DNA from: Trichopria drosophilae
Lineage: Eukaryota > Arthropoda > Insecta > Hymenoptera > Diapriidae
DNA: 64,000 bases
Direction of reading: 5' to 3'
Assembly (NCBI GenBank): GCA_030407085.1
Contig: CM059587.1
Span: 99,071,001 to 99,135,000 of the forward strand
Part shown: positions 1-13,380 of the stretch, one piece after another
How positions within the stretch are numbered: position 1 is the first letter of the stretch
Layout of the letters: each line of letters starts with the position of its first letter
Translations under genes and position numbers: made by a program
Notes under the pieces: model-generated
Database searches by the model: none
Told to the model about the DNA's origin: nothing
What the model saw: the letters and a program-made list of their open reading frames with translations, nothing else

Positions 1-1702
1 ATATCCGCCATTTTGAACATTTTAATTTTAGCTTTCTGATATTAAAATTAAATCCGATCATTCCGAATCAATCCGAAAGAGCACCGTGGATAAGATTTCA
101 TGTTATTTGAAAACAGACTGCGGTAATCAGATATTAGACACACCATCTTGAATTTTTAATATTTGACATCAAAATCGAAATCGTCGTCAAAGAAAACATT
201 GATACACATATTCATATGCATTTCCTCCAGTGCAAAATAATTTTATGAGCGAAATCTCAATTCAGTGCCAATTTTTCTTAAAGTAGCTGCTTCGGGGGTG
301 GTTTTACAACCCTTAGATGAAACAAATAAAATAACTACACGGCATAAGTTTTTACATGGGACCTCGACCGCCCTGTTTTCATTCATTTAAGTGTATTTTA
401 TGATGTTTTGGCAATGAAAATTGCAGTCTCAACGAAAATAACCTTAAAAAATACAATTTTTCCTTAATTCATGAAAACCAGGGGTTGGAATTTTTTTTTT
501 CATTTTTTAAGTAGCTTAGATCGATAGAGTGACCTCAAAAATAGCAGAATAAATGTCTTTTGATTTTTTTGGGAGGGTGAAAAATACATAATTGAAAGTT
601 GATGATCAAAATGGACATTTAGGGACGACATGGGTTAAAAGTCGGTGACTACACAGGATTTTTATATAAATTTGGGTTCATTGAAAAATAACCTGGTAAA
701 AAACAATATTTGTGCAAAAATGTTTAAAATCTATTATATTACCTTATTTTGAAACTTTCTAAACTGAAAAACCGAACAGTGTCGCCCAGAAAACATCAAG
801 AAAACTGGGGTTTAACAAAAATATCTTATGAATTTTAGGAACGAAAAAGAGATGAAATAAGTAATGAGCATTAACATCACAAAGTTAATAATGATGAATA
901 AGTTTACGTGAACTGCTAACTTATTCACGAACTCCTGAAATTATATATGTTATAATCCATTAAAACAATTTTCCAAAATAAAAAATATCGTAAACTTAAA
1001 TATTAATGTACGCGAACTGCAAGTAGTATCAGAGTTTCTAAATTCCTACAAACTTTTCAAGAATTTTAGATAAAAACAAGTGATCTTGAATTCTTGAAAG
1101 GAAGAATATCTTAGAAATATAAGATATTCTTCAACAATGAACTCTTGAAATTACAAGTATCCTTGAACTCCCACCAAGTTACAAGCATTTAAAAAATCTT
1201 AAAAGTTTGAATATTAAGGATCAGCCAAAGAGAAATTAATTTACCATAAAACAAGAAAAACTCATACTGAAAGTGATTCAGAATTTCTCATTCAGATCTT
1301 CACTAACTTTATTGAGGGTGAGTTATTTAAGGTGTCTTTAAAATAGATCACACCAACTTTGAAAAAAGTTTTAGTAGTCTTGAATTTTTGTAAAAATAAA
1401 TGTTGAAAACCCTTGAAAAAATTAAGTTGCTAATATATTGTTATTCATAAACGAGTAAAGGTATAAGATGCTTCAAATTCAACTTCTCAATTTTCAAAAA
1501 TTATCTATTAACGATAAACAAGAAAAACGAAAAAAAGAGAAGTACGAAAGAAAATGAATTTTCGCGAACTAAAAAAAGAAATGTATTTCAAGAACCCTTA
1601 AACTCTTACTATGCCTTCTCAATTGCTTTGGAAGTCTGACTATTCTCAAGCTCACAATAACCATTTAATTACCAAATGTGCACAATTTTCACATGGATTT
1701 TA
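1..1702. other. Gene-free AT-rich sequence
   Basis: No open frame here has codon structure, splice signals or a recognisable protein motif. The first 20 bases carry a fragment of the TCCGCCATTTTGAA module that recurs many times in the window. A GGGTTAA end-like motif near 630 resembles the ends of the TTAA-flanked elements described elsewhere, but no partner end was found. Confidence 0.6.
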
Positions 1703-2153
1703 GCGCCGTTTTATTGATACAAACAATTTTTTGTTTAATACACACATCCATTTCCGACTAGTTTTGAGGTTACTCTTTTGAATGGTGCTGATCAAACTTT
1801 TGAAAAATTACGTTTAATATATTTTTTTTCAAGCATACTTAAACTTTTTCGAAAAAATTTGGCGCTTCGGATTCATTTGAAAGTTCAAATCCATGAAAAT
1901 CAAAATATGTGAATGTATATTTTTAAAGTAAAACAATCGGGAACACGTTTCTGATAAGATACAAAGTGGTCAGAAACCGGTATCATAATGAAAATTGCAT
2001 TCTAAAAATATTGTACCTCAAAAATCGCGGTATGAAAAAGTGTTTAACATCATTTTTCAGAAATTTGACCACCGACATTCGAAAGAGTGGCCTGAAAACT
2101 AGTTGGATATGGATGTGTCTATTGAGAAAATAAATTTGTGTATTCTAAAACGC
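1703..2153. repeat. Imperfect palindrome, about 450 bp
   Basis: The left arm (from about 1703, containing ACACATCCATTTCCGACTAG near 1742) is repeated in reverse complement in the right arm (ATGGATGTGTC near 2110), and both arms continue outward to a GCG-TTTTA block. The arms are about 190 bp and diverged. It looks like a non-autonomous foldback or terminal-inverted-repeat element. No clear target duplication was found, so the family is not named. Confidence 0.55.
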
Positions 2154-3539
2154 TCAAAAAGATGAGTAATCACAAATTCTTCTAAAGATAAAAAAGTCCA
2201 AAAATCCTTATATCTAGGTCACTGACATAACCTTCATAGAAAATGAATTCATGAAATTTCGATAATTCTTAAGTACTGTGATTTTAATTTTCGAAAAGAT
2301 GGATGTTATAAGCGTACAAAATTGTGAGTATCCATAAATTCGTACCAATTTTTATGCAAAAACTTACCATATAAAACCGTAAATACTTAATTTGTGTTTT
2401 GTTATTAATAATAAATTTACGTCACATTTCAAAACAAAAACAAAAAAGTGATTGAATTTCGAATTGATAAGTCATACAAGGTTTTCATGAATCGAAGAAA
2501 GTTAATTTGTCATAACTTACATCAACAAATAATTCAAAATTAAGAAACCAAAAAAATCATGGAAGTATCGGTACTTAACTTACGACATGATCGTAAGTCA
2601 TACATTTACTTACTTTCCATAAAGTGAAATGTGCCAATTAGTGACAGTGGCCCCATTTGTAACCTATCCCTCAGTGTTTTATTTGCTCAAGAAACAATGA
2701 ATTTGTCAACAATATTAATGCAGGCAAACGTTTAAAGTTTGTCACTTGAATTACTCGACTAGTTTAAGTTAGTTTCATTGGTAACGATGTAGATCAAACA
2801 TTTTAAATTTAAAAAGTTAAAATTTCGTATAACCCAATAATTTAACTGAAAGTGTCAGTTAAAATAATAAAATATCAAGAAATATCCTTCTTTAGTTAAT
2901 CACCATTTCATAATTTATAAAAACTCTCGTTTTAATTTTGAACCATGTTTCGTAGATCCGTTGTATGTATCAATTACGTTGATTTTACTGCTTTATGTTA
3001 CTTATTAATATCAAAACGTAAAATTTGAATGATTAATTCTTCCACCAGTCATTCTATTAGTTTAATAAAATCATTTGTTTAGTTTAATATCAACGATTAG
3101 TTGCATCTGATGTCAATTTTTCCAAATTCAAAATGACGAATCCAATATGAAGAACAATATTTTTAAAAATTCAGCGAAACTCATGAAAAGTTCCAAATCA
3201 CAATGACGAACCGCTAATTCATTAGTACAAATTTAGTAATCCCAAATTACTGATTGTATTTATTAATATCTAATGACTAAAACAAATTAGTTACATTTTA
3301 CTTATAAATTTGTCATATTTTACCATTTTTTAACAAAAATCATAACATTTTTGTAAACTAAAACCTTAGTGAGATCTATTCGAAAGAATTTCTATAATTT
3401 TTTCAAAATTTTCAAAACGAACTTGTTACTCCATTTCTTTTTTTTATTATCAACTTTTTGAAAAAGTAAATAAGATTTATATAATCAGTGGAACAATAAC
3501 ACAGGCCCAAAAAAAGTGTATTGTTTTTTTATTGAGGTA
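2154..3539. other. Gene-free AT-rich sequence
   Basis: Only short chance frames are present. No RNA gene, terminal repeat or coding motif was recognised. Confidence 0.55.
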
Positions 3540-4570
3540 AGGTTATTCCGATGTATTTTCATCCGCTGAAAGCAAATCTGTAAAAAAAATGGGGATTTCC
3601 TGGCTAATTTTAAAGGTAACCTCAAAAAACCTTAAAAAAAATCAGTTTTTATAGCTTCAAAAGGCTTCAAAAGTGAAGAGTATGACATTTCTCATGGTCA
3701 GACTACATTATTCTTATTAATTTTAACCCATTAAACATGAATCTGTAAAAATAATGGCGATTTCCCCGCTACGTTTTAGGGGTAACCTCAAAAAACCTTA
3801 AAATATTCGTTTTTTTAGCTACAAATGCTTCAAAAGTGCAAAAAACGACTGTCTTCTTGTTCAGACCACATTATTCTCATGTATTTTGATGCTCTAAAAA
3901 CGAATATGCATTAAAAATGGCGGTTTCCACTCTCAGTAAGAAAAAAACTTAAAATCTGTTTTAAAAATGCGTTTTTATAACGTTAAAGGCGTAACATATG
4001 AAGAATATGACGTTGCGGAGGCTGATGTTACATTTTTATTATAGATTTATGTTCAATGGGTTAAAATACATGAGAATAATGTGGTCTGAACAAGAAAACA
4101 GTCATATTCTTCACTTTTCAAGCTTTTACAGCTTTAAAACCCGATTTTTTAAGGTTTCTAGAGGTTACCTTTAAAACGTAGCGGGGAAACCGCCATTATT
4201 TTTACAGATTCATGTTGAATGGATTAAAATAAATAAGAATAACGTAGTTTGACCATGAAAAAAGTCATATTCTTCACCTTTGAAGCCTTTAGAGATATAA
4301 AAACAGATTTTTTATCTGTTTTTTGAGGTTACCTCTGAAATCAGTTGAGAAACCGTCATTTTTATCGCAGAATCATGTTCTGAGGGTCAAAATACATAAT
4401 AATGATGTAGTCTGAACAGGAAAACAGACATATTTTTCACTTTCGAAGCCTTTATGGCTATAAGAAATGATTTTCAAGGCTTTTTGAGGTTAACTCCAAA
4501 ACCAGCGTGGAAATTCCCATTTTTTATTGCAGAGTCATGTTCAGCAAGTCCAAATACATAGGAATTTAAT
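3540..4570. repeat. Inverted pair of short tandem arrays, ~170-bp unit
   Basis: A unit containing AACATGAATCTG, GGCGATTTCC, GGTAACCTCAAAAAACCTT and CTTCAAAAGTG recurs at about 3550, 3731 and 3889 in one orientation. It recurs at about 4050, 4211, 4373 and 4544 in the opposite orientation (TCATGTTGAATGG, GAGGTTACCT, TATTCTTCAC). Spacing is about 160-180 bp. The two half-arrays meet near 4030, so the block is a palindrome built from tandem units. AACCCATTAA and AATGGGTTAA motifs sit at unit boundaries. Confidence 0.7.
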
Positions 4571-7500
4571 AAAATATGTCAAAATAAAATAAAAATTTGA
4601 TAAAATATGTTTTTTGTAGTCATCTTTAGTTTTGTTACATTCTAGTTATTTTAAAATGTTAAAAAATTTAACGAAATTTAATAATTAGATTATAAGTCTT
4701 GAATACTTCGTTTCCAGGATTAAAATGGCATTCGAGAAAGCAGGGATTAACAATACTACGTAATCTTAAAATACAAAATTGTGACCAATTTATTTTAATT
4801 TTCTCAAAGTTGATTTCACTTTTTCCTCTGTAACAACTCTTTCGTAACGAAAACACACGAGTGAATTTCACACGATACGACCACATAAATATCTACTAAT
4901 TTTTATTTTATATCAGTGCTGCACTTTTCAAAATTCGTCTACAAAAATAAAATGTACTTTGGTCTCAAAATTACCATTCATTAGATAACAAAATAGACAT
5001 TTCAATTTTTTTAAACCAATTTTAAAATAATAAAATGTTTGTATGTATTCAAATTTGAGAATTTTATACAGGGACGTAATTGTAACAATATAAAACTTTC
5101 TTCTATTTTCTCCAGAGATGAAAAGTGACTTATGTGTTTTGTAGGCTCTATTTCATTTCCATAAGTAATAAATGTAAGATGACCCATAATATAAAATTCT
5201 AAGCACGTACCTGTCATTTCAAAACAACATTCCGAAAAGAAAGTGAACATAATGACGTGAATGTCAAGAGAAAAACTTTCAATTACGTCTTGACGTGTGA
5301 AAGTATACATATTACATCTGTGACTGTTCATCGTTCGGTCTAAATCAAAATAAGGCGTAGGAAATTTTCACGTGACAACTTTCAAAAGAATTACGTAATT
5401 CCTGTATTATATGTCCCGACGCTCCTTTATTGTATTCGTCATTATCCAAATTAGTGTTATTATCAAAACCAGTTTTAAAGAGAATCAAATATTTGTTTTT
5501 TTAAACATCAAACTGTTTGTTTTATTGAATATATGAACAATTTCACGTATTTAATATGAAAATTATCAGCGTTTTTAGTAAGAGAATAAATAATACCATA
5601 ATAATTCATTACTTACTACCCCAGCAAACAAAAATCGATTCACATTGATTCAGATTTTGAATTATTTTGAATTCTTCTGAATTCACTTTTTGAATCCCTG
5701 TTCGGGATATCTACTCGTTTCGGTTCGTTGCGGTTTGTTGTTTTCTGATGTTAGTGTTGTAATGGACAAAAAGCTGTCAATTAAAGGGGTACGAATAGAG
5801 CTGGCGCTTCAATACTACTTTATTCTTAAATCAGAATTTAAAATGATCTAAAGTAGGGAATTATTCACAAAGAACATCAAATAGGATTCAAACTCAAAAC
5901 TTTTCAATAATTTTGAATCATTCTTGTTTTGCTATGTTTAATAAGTGATTTTTATTTATTTCTGAAAATTCTCGGTCAATTCTTAATTAATTTCTTTGGT
6001 ATTTTCTAAAAAATCATCTACAGTAATTAGAATTGCTTTTGCAAAACACAATTTTGAACGTTGTATTCAGTCATCTTTAATTGACGTTTTTTAGTAAAAC
6101 TTTCTACCTTACCGGAGGATCGCTTTAGAACCCCCTTAATGTCATTACTTTTAATCGATTTTCGTTTACTAGTATATGTTGGGAGAATTGCAATTGTTAT
6201 GACGGTGGAAAGGATAGAAATTGTTTATTGGGAATAATTTATTTTAATTTTAAAACAAAAATGAAGACTAAACATTAAAATTCATTGAGCCATATCATTA
6301 ATTCATTCGACTTATTTCAGATTAGAATCTTTCGCGATGTGAAAACTGATGCTAATTTATTTTAATTTGAGCGTCATCGAATTGAAAAGAATATCTTTCC
6401 ATCTAATTGTGAGTTTCAAATTCAAATGAAATCCAATCCAAAGCATTCGAAATTCATGATCTCTTAACAGGAAAATGCAATTTGAAATGAACTAAAAGTG
6501 TTTTATTTATTCACCGACCGATTTTACTAAATATATACCGAAAAACACCGGCATTGTTCTAGAATTTTTAAACTTTATGTTGTCGCTCATTATGATACCT
6601 TAACAATTTTAAATATAACTTTGCAACACTACAGATCAACAAATTTTTGTTCGTTTTACATGTAATAAGTGTTTATTACTAATTACAGATATGTAGAAAA
6701 CAATGAGAGTAAATAAAAGTAGTGAATTTGCCTGTTTTTGGTGCGCGACACTCACTACATTTTTTCAGTTTTAGCACTGAAACTTTTTGAACCTTTTTTT
6801 TTATGGTCTGTGGTTTTTTGTGGAAGTATTTGGGGATGTAAACCAATAAAAAATCCTTAACTTAATGATGTGCCTCACTGAGGAATAAAATTATATACCT
6901 TCAAAACTGCGAGATAACTTTTTTTTATAGTTGACAATTTAGCAATCAACCTTAGATAATTTTTTTCACATTGGTTTTTAAGAAAGCACACAACAGGGGT
7001 ACATTACCTATATGATAAGAAGTCATTTGAGCCTTTGCCCGAATGTGTGCCACCTATACATAAAAAATGCGACCACGTCAAACTTTAAATTTCCAAGCGA
7101 AACTCACTTTGAAAAATCAAATTATTTAATGGCACATCTACAATTTAGCTTCTAAGTACTTTGGAATCATTGTCATCTTTTCTCCTATGTTACTAAAGTA
7201 TTTATAACTTTTGTGTTTTTTAATACAACAAAAAACACACTTTTTGACAATAATAAAATGATTATTCTTTACAAATCGTTTTAATTTTTTAGTATCCTTA
7301 ATGTTAAATCATGTATTTGGATTTCAAATTTTAATGAAAACTGACTTTGGATTTGTAATCAGTGGCCTCAAAAACCCTAACATATCAAATTTTATAAAAA
7401 TCAAAGAAATTTTGTAAAAATAGTCCGCCATATTTAATCCATTATTTTAAATTTGAATAACTATTAACTAGATGTTTAATTTTTTATACTAGCTTCTAAA

Positions 7501-10500
7501 AATTAGACCATAAGTAAAAGAACTGAATTTTTTATGTATATTAAACGTTACAAAACTAAAAACTAATTTTACGAGTAACGTCACATGTTACATTAAAAAA
7601 AAAATACATTGTGTATAAATGAGTCACGCAAGGTTTTTCCTGTCATTTGATCAATTCTAAAGCCAATAAAATTAATTTCATGAATATGCCTAAAAAAATG
7701 CAATTTTCTTCAACCTCAAAGTTTAAAAGTTCTAGAATAATGCCCATACGTTTAATGTTTAAATTAAAAAATCCGATATTGCGATTAAAGTAAATTTAAT
7801 TTACAGTTCTTCGATCTCTCCGCTTCAAAAAACACGCTTTAATTCTGCATAGAAATTCAACACATGTTTCCAAACCATGAAAATGTTATGATTTTAAATT
7901 GAAAAAAAAAGAAAACCCATCAGAATATATTTAATCTTATCTCGTGTACATATGACTATGAAAAATTGTAAATATGCAAAACTCGAATCGTATAAGAGAT
8001 ATCTAGTATGGCGTCTCACTTGGCTGGCAATGCAGAAAAGATTACAATGAATACTAAGAGGAATATGAACAATGTGTTTTATAAGAATGGGAACAAACAG
8101 TTTTATAGACAAATAATGCGGTGATTATTAAAAAATAGTAAATTTAAACTTGATCTTCTGGCTAATTTTGTAAACAAACTTGTTAATTTTTTATTAGAAA
8201 GTTTTGCAGATATCGATACTAAATGAATTGAAATAAAATATTAATTATATTTGGAAATGACTCGTTATGATCTCAAAAATAATTTCCTACAATATTAGAG
8301 AGAGAAAAAAATGTTTAAATGGCCCATTTCCTGAGTTTAGTTAGCCGTCCAGTCCGCAGAGGGACCACTAAAAACTTTGAATGTGTTGATCTCAAAATTG
8401 CTTTATTTCAAGTTAGAGAGAGACAAAATAATTTATAACTAATTCACTTGAAATTTTGGGTACACTTTTAGAAATTGAGGATTTTTGTATGTTTCCTGGT
8501 CTTTTTTGTGTTATCTCAAACGACTTATATGTATCATATTTACGCTTTATCTTAGTCAGTCCGCAAAAACTGCATATATCAAAAAATTCTGTACGTAACT
8601 TATCCAGCCACTGCAATGAAGAAGAGAAAACTCTTAATAAAATCATCATAAATAGAGTTGTGCGTTTCACAGACGACATTTTTTAATTAATAAACTTCCC
8701 TCCTGAAAAAAGTGAATTATTTAATAGTTTTCCTGAGAATAATTTTTCAAGAGAAAAGGCTAATTTTTTTATTAATAGTGCCATAGAACAGTAGCAATTT
8801 TGCTGGAGTCAACAAATTGTTCACGAGAGAACATAAATGAAATAATATTCTAAATTATTTGGCCAAGAAACTGACTGGGAAGAATTTAAATTTTATATTC
8901 CTTTCAATTCTTCGCGTTTTACTTGCCAATTCAAGTTATGGACTTTATCGAATCTATTTCAATTCAGAATTATTTTCTATTCCTTTGTATAACTACTCTA
9001 CTTCGATTTATATTCATTGCTGTTAAAAACTGGAAAGAAAAGAATAAAAAAGTATAGACCCTCTGCGTGAATCCTATATTTATCACAGAAAGTAGATTCT
9101 TTCTATTCTTATCAGATTCTTATAAATCATGCAAAACAGAAGCCTATATCAATTTCATTCCTTCATCTACATTAAGTACTTTTGATGCTAATCTGAGAAG
9201 ATAAAAGTGTAATCGTTAGTAATCCTATTTCTATCTGAATCATCAGTTTTTCTATTGACCTTTCAAACACGACGGGATCTTATGGACACTTGATTTTCAT
9301 TGCAATAAATAGAGTTCAACATTTTTGTTGTAAATTAATTTGAATTTTAGACGATAGATGATAAGTTATGTAAATTTATTTAAATGCACAATGCTCAATT
9401 GGACGGGAAGATTGTTTGTAATTAAGAGTGTCTTTTTGAGTCGACTCATTTCCGAGTCTATAAGATTACCTATTCGAGAAAGCAGCAATCATGAATGTTT
9501 TACAATCAATACATGAATAGCACATAAACATCTCAACAAATATCTTATATTACTCAACAAAGTTCCATTCAGTAATTTACTCATATTTTAAGTTTCCTTC
9601 CGACCTAAACAAAAGTAAACTTCCGACTTAAACATGCATGAAAAGTACATTAGTCGTTCGTTTTCTTTTGTCTGCACAATATTTAAGAGACATTTTTTGG
9701 CTAACAAAGAAACAAATAAACAATCTTGAAAACGTTTAATGTACGCCTTATAGAAGCTTAAGGTCTCTTAAACTAGCGTTAATGAACTTACACAAAGAGT
9801 TAAAACTTTAAAAATTCTTGCTTCATGACAAGTGTTACTTAAGCGTGTTTGGGACGTACAATACACTTCTTTAAAGTATTTAATAATTTCAAATACACTT
9901 AAGGGGGTCTTAAGTTGTCCGCTAATATGGTAGGAGTTTACGCTACAAAAACGTAAACTACAAATGTCTGAATCAATTTTTAATTCTAATTTCTATATAC
10001 GAACTCTTACATAATTCCAAATAAGTTCATTAAGAATTGACCAAAAGTTATTGGAAATAAATAAAAATCACATATTTCCAACAGTTCTCATTCAACTCCT
10101 ACTTTCTTTGGCATTCGTTAATTGGCCCTATATAATAATTAGAATTATCCCTTACAGAGCCCGAATTTTTTTAAATTGATTCAGATTTCGATTTTCAGCG
10201 TAAATTCCTACGGATCAGCGGAGCATTTGAGAAGCGCCTTAAAACGTGAATAAAAAACAATTCTATAATTACTATTATATATATATATAAGAACTATTTA
10301 AAGAAACTACTGAAATTTTTTTAGATTTTTTAAATGATTTTTTTTTAAATTCCGATTTTTCGAATTTTTTAAAAATAAAGCCGTGTATTATTGCATGCTG
10401 ATAAAATTTGAGGGAATTCTTCGACTCATTCCTAAGCATTGTTGTTCTTAGAAAACTTTCTCTAAAGTCTACAGTTTTTAAGAAGAAAAATGGTAAAGTT

Positions 10501-11089
10501 TTAAAAAGAATTTTGAGCTTCTAGGCGCCATTTGCAAGACTGCCATCTTGAATTATGAATTCTGATATGGTACATTTTAATCCTGGGGGTCCATGGACGC
10601 GATATTTTCAACTTAGATGTTTCCGAACGTAATTTCGAGGTGAAAGTGATGTTTTAATGAAAAACAAAATTGTGTTTAAAAACATGTTTATTTAACAGAC
10701 AAACGTGTATAACTTTTTTGCGGTTTATTTTATCGAAATATTATTAACAGATTCTGAAAGAGCATACAATTTTACGTTAGACACAGTGAAGCTCACATTT
10801 TTCTAAAGGCATTTATGTACAAATTATCGATGTTCAAACTGATACTGAAAATCTCTCCGTCTGAGCGTTAATGGGATAACGTATGTTTTCATACATTTTC
10901 AGAACCTTAAAAAAGTAAAATTTTAAAAATCCCCAGCAATTGAATTTGGATAGAGTTGTATAGAATTGGATTCAATTATTAAATTCTGAATCCATACTTT
11001 GGTCAACGGTGAATCCATTTTAATATATAAATACAATTCTATTCGTTCATATGAATAAAAAGGTTACTTTCTGAATTCATATTAATCCA
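4571..11089. other. Gene-poor stretch with dispersed repeat fragments
   Basis: No gene is supported; all open frames are short, AT-biased and without domain signatures. About 5985-6130 and 10,120-10,190 hold copies of a dispersed family marked by AATTAATTTCTTTGGTATTT and ACAGAGCCCGAATTTT, also present near 20,200-20,370 and 23,890-24,140. Around 7430 there is a short GTCCGCCATATT fragment of the window-wide module. Confidence 0.5.
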
Positions 11090-11490
11090 AAAAAAGGTTT
11101 CTTTTTAAAAATTAAATCTTAAATACATCCGTATTCAACATTATGTATTCAAAACTATCCAAGTGTATTCATTTCAATCAAAAAATAATATTCTTTTTAA
11201 AAACGAAATATTGAATGCATCCGTATTCAACATTACGGATTCAAAACTATCTAAGCGTATTCATTTCAATACAAAAAAAGTTTTCTATCAAAAACGATAC
11301 TTTGTATACATCTGTATTCAACATTACGGATTCAAAACTATCTAAGTGTATTAATTTCAATCCAAAAATAGTTTCCTTTTTAAAAACGAAATATTGAATG
11401 CATCCGTATTCAATATTACTGACTCAAAACTATCCAAGTGTATTCATTTCAATCAAAAAAAAGTTTTCTTTCAAAAAATAAACTTTGAAT
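11090..11490. repeat. Tandem repeat, ~92-bp unit, about four copies
   Basis: The block CATCCGTATTCAACATTA followed by ATTCAAAACTATC and GTGTATTCATTTCAATC recurs at about 11,125, 11,219, 11,310 and 11,402, a period of 91-94 bp. Copies differ by scattered substitutions. Two overlapping 60-codon frames inside it come from the repeat and are not genes. Confidence 0.8.
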
Positions 11491-12100
11491 AAATCTGTAT
11501 TTATTTGTATTCTTATACTGCTTCCGATTGTATTCGTAATTGTGTTCGTAAAATTGAATACAGATGGATTCCTTTCTTCGGAATTCAATCCATTTGAATC
11601 CATATTTACGGAATCAAAGTATGAATTCAAAATGAATTGAAATTTTCAATCCAATCCTATCCAATCTCGATTGGATCCTGATATTTTGATTTACTTCTTG
11701 AAAATAGACGAAAATGTGTACATACCATCAGATTGCTATTTTCTGTTGGAAAGTGCAATAAATTGAATTCTGATCCTGAAGTCTTGTTTACCCAGTAATC
11801 GAAACACGATTCGCGGGCATTGATAATTTTTGAATGCATATAAATTCATATAAATCCATTTTCTGTCTATAAAAATGTATTAAAATTCATTGACTAGCAT
11901 TAGACATTTTAATACTTTTTTTATCATGCAGATGTGCATTATTGAAATGCTATCAGAAGCATTGAAAATTCGAATGCATTTAAATGCCTTTTTTGTTATG
12001 CAGATGATGTGCATTGAAATGCATTCAGAAGCATTGAAAATTTGAATGCATTTATATCCAAAAATATTCCTAGTTCACACATTTAATGAAAATTGTGAAT
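11491..12100. other. No gene seen
   Basis: AT-rich sequence with several degenerate GAATGCAT/ATGCATTGAAATGC words near 11,880-12,060. The words give a loose direct-repeat texture. No coding or RNA feature is supported. Confidence 0.5.
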
Positions 12101-12935
12101 GTAAATTATGAATCTACAACATAGCTACAGAAAGCGGACATATTCAAGGGACTAAAAGTACTCAAAAAAATAAGACGAAAAGTCCTCTTGCACTTTTTAT
12201 AAATTTTTAGTTTTGACCTAGTTATCGGATGGGCAAAGTCGAAAAATTGCGTTTTTTCGAATAAATTCGATTTCTCGTAAAATATAAAAAGTTATAAACT
12301 GATTAATAATCAACTTGAAATTTTGTATTGGATGGTATTCGAGGCCGCTGATTACGAATCCATTTTCAGATTTCAGAATTTCAAAATGGTGGATCCGATA
12401 AGGCGCGATGGTGGATCCGCCATTTTTAATTTTGAAAATCTGACAACGGATACGTAGTCAGCGGTCTCGAAAACCCCCAAGTACGAAGTTTCATGTAAAT
12501 CGAATAAAGTTTCGAAATTTAGTCGGCCATATTGGATCCGCCATTTTGGATTTTGAAATTCTGACAACATATTGATAATCTGCGACGCCTAGAATCCCCT
12601 ACTATTGACTTTCGTCGTAATCGGCTAAAGTTTCGAATTTTGGTTCGCCATATTGGATCGACCATTTAAAATTTTGGAATTTCGACGACAAATTCGTAAT
12701 CAGCGATCTCAAAAACCCCCCGATTACGTAATACCAGTTTATAACTTTTTATACTTTACGAGAAATCGAATTTATTCGAAAAAATTCAATTTTTTGACTT
12801 TGCCCATCCGATAACTAGGTCAAAACTAAAAATTTATAAAAAGTACAAGAGGACTTTTCGTCTTATTTTTTTGAGTACTTTTAGTCCCTTGAATATGTCC
12901 GCTTTTTGTAGCTATGTTGTAGATTCATAATTTAC
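12101..12935. mobile_element. Terminal-inverted-repeat element, ~205-bp arms
   Basis: The left arm begins GTAAATTATGAATCTACAAC and runs to about 12,301. The right arm, about 12,732-12,935, is its reverse complement, ending GTTGTAGATTCATAATTTAC. The interior holds three tandem units of the window-wide GGATCCGCCATTTT module. No reading frame resembles a transposase, so it is non-autonomous. A target duplication is not obvious. Confidence 0.75.
12411..12715. repeat. Tandem units of the GGATCCGCCATTTT module, ~120 bp
   Basis: Units begin near 12,411, 12,533 and 12,651. Each carries GGATCCGCCATTTT or a variant, then a TTGAAA-TCTGACAAC block, TCAGCG, a C-rich AACCCCC word and AAAGTTTCGAA. The same module appears at about 22,010-22,200, 24,470-24,655, 46,560-46,760, 47,220-47,630 and 48,010-48,520. 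Confidence 0.75.
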
Positions 12936-13083
12936 AACACTATAATAAACCAATATTATATTTGCATTCGCACGGATTCATAATTTGTACAACTAATAAA
13001 TCAATATTATATTTGCATTCGCATGGATTCAAAATTAATATGGTCATTATGACATATTACACAGCCGAACAAACATTTGTGAA

Positions 13084-13380
13084 TTTCACGTTGCCCTATA
13101 AGTAAGAGTCGATTCTGGTAGTATTTTTGCTCCAGAATCCAAATATGATCGTCAAAATATCCAATTGGCTCTAGTTTTTGAGATATTGAAGGTCAAACGT
13201 GTCAAAAAATCCGATTTCAGGCATTTTGAGCATTTATTCACAGCTCTAAAAAATTCTGTTGTTCCAATAGTAAGAGTCAATTCTGATAGGAGTTTTTCCA
13301 CAGAATCCAAATATGTACGCCAAAATATTGATTTGGACCTACTTTTTGCCCAAAATTGAAGGTCGAAAAAGTAAAAAATC
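13084..13380. repeat. Dispersed repeat, two direct units; inverted copy near 15.9 kb
   Basis: Two units of about 180 bp share GTAAGAGTC-ATTCTG, CAGAATCCAAATATG, CCAAAATAT and GAAGGTC-AA. A reverse-complement relative lies at about 15,775-16,055 (CATATTTGGATTCCGG, AGAATCGACTCTTAGGG). Open frames across both copies are by-products of the repeat. Confidence 0.6.
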
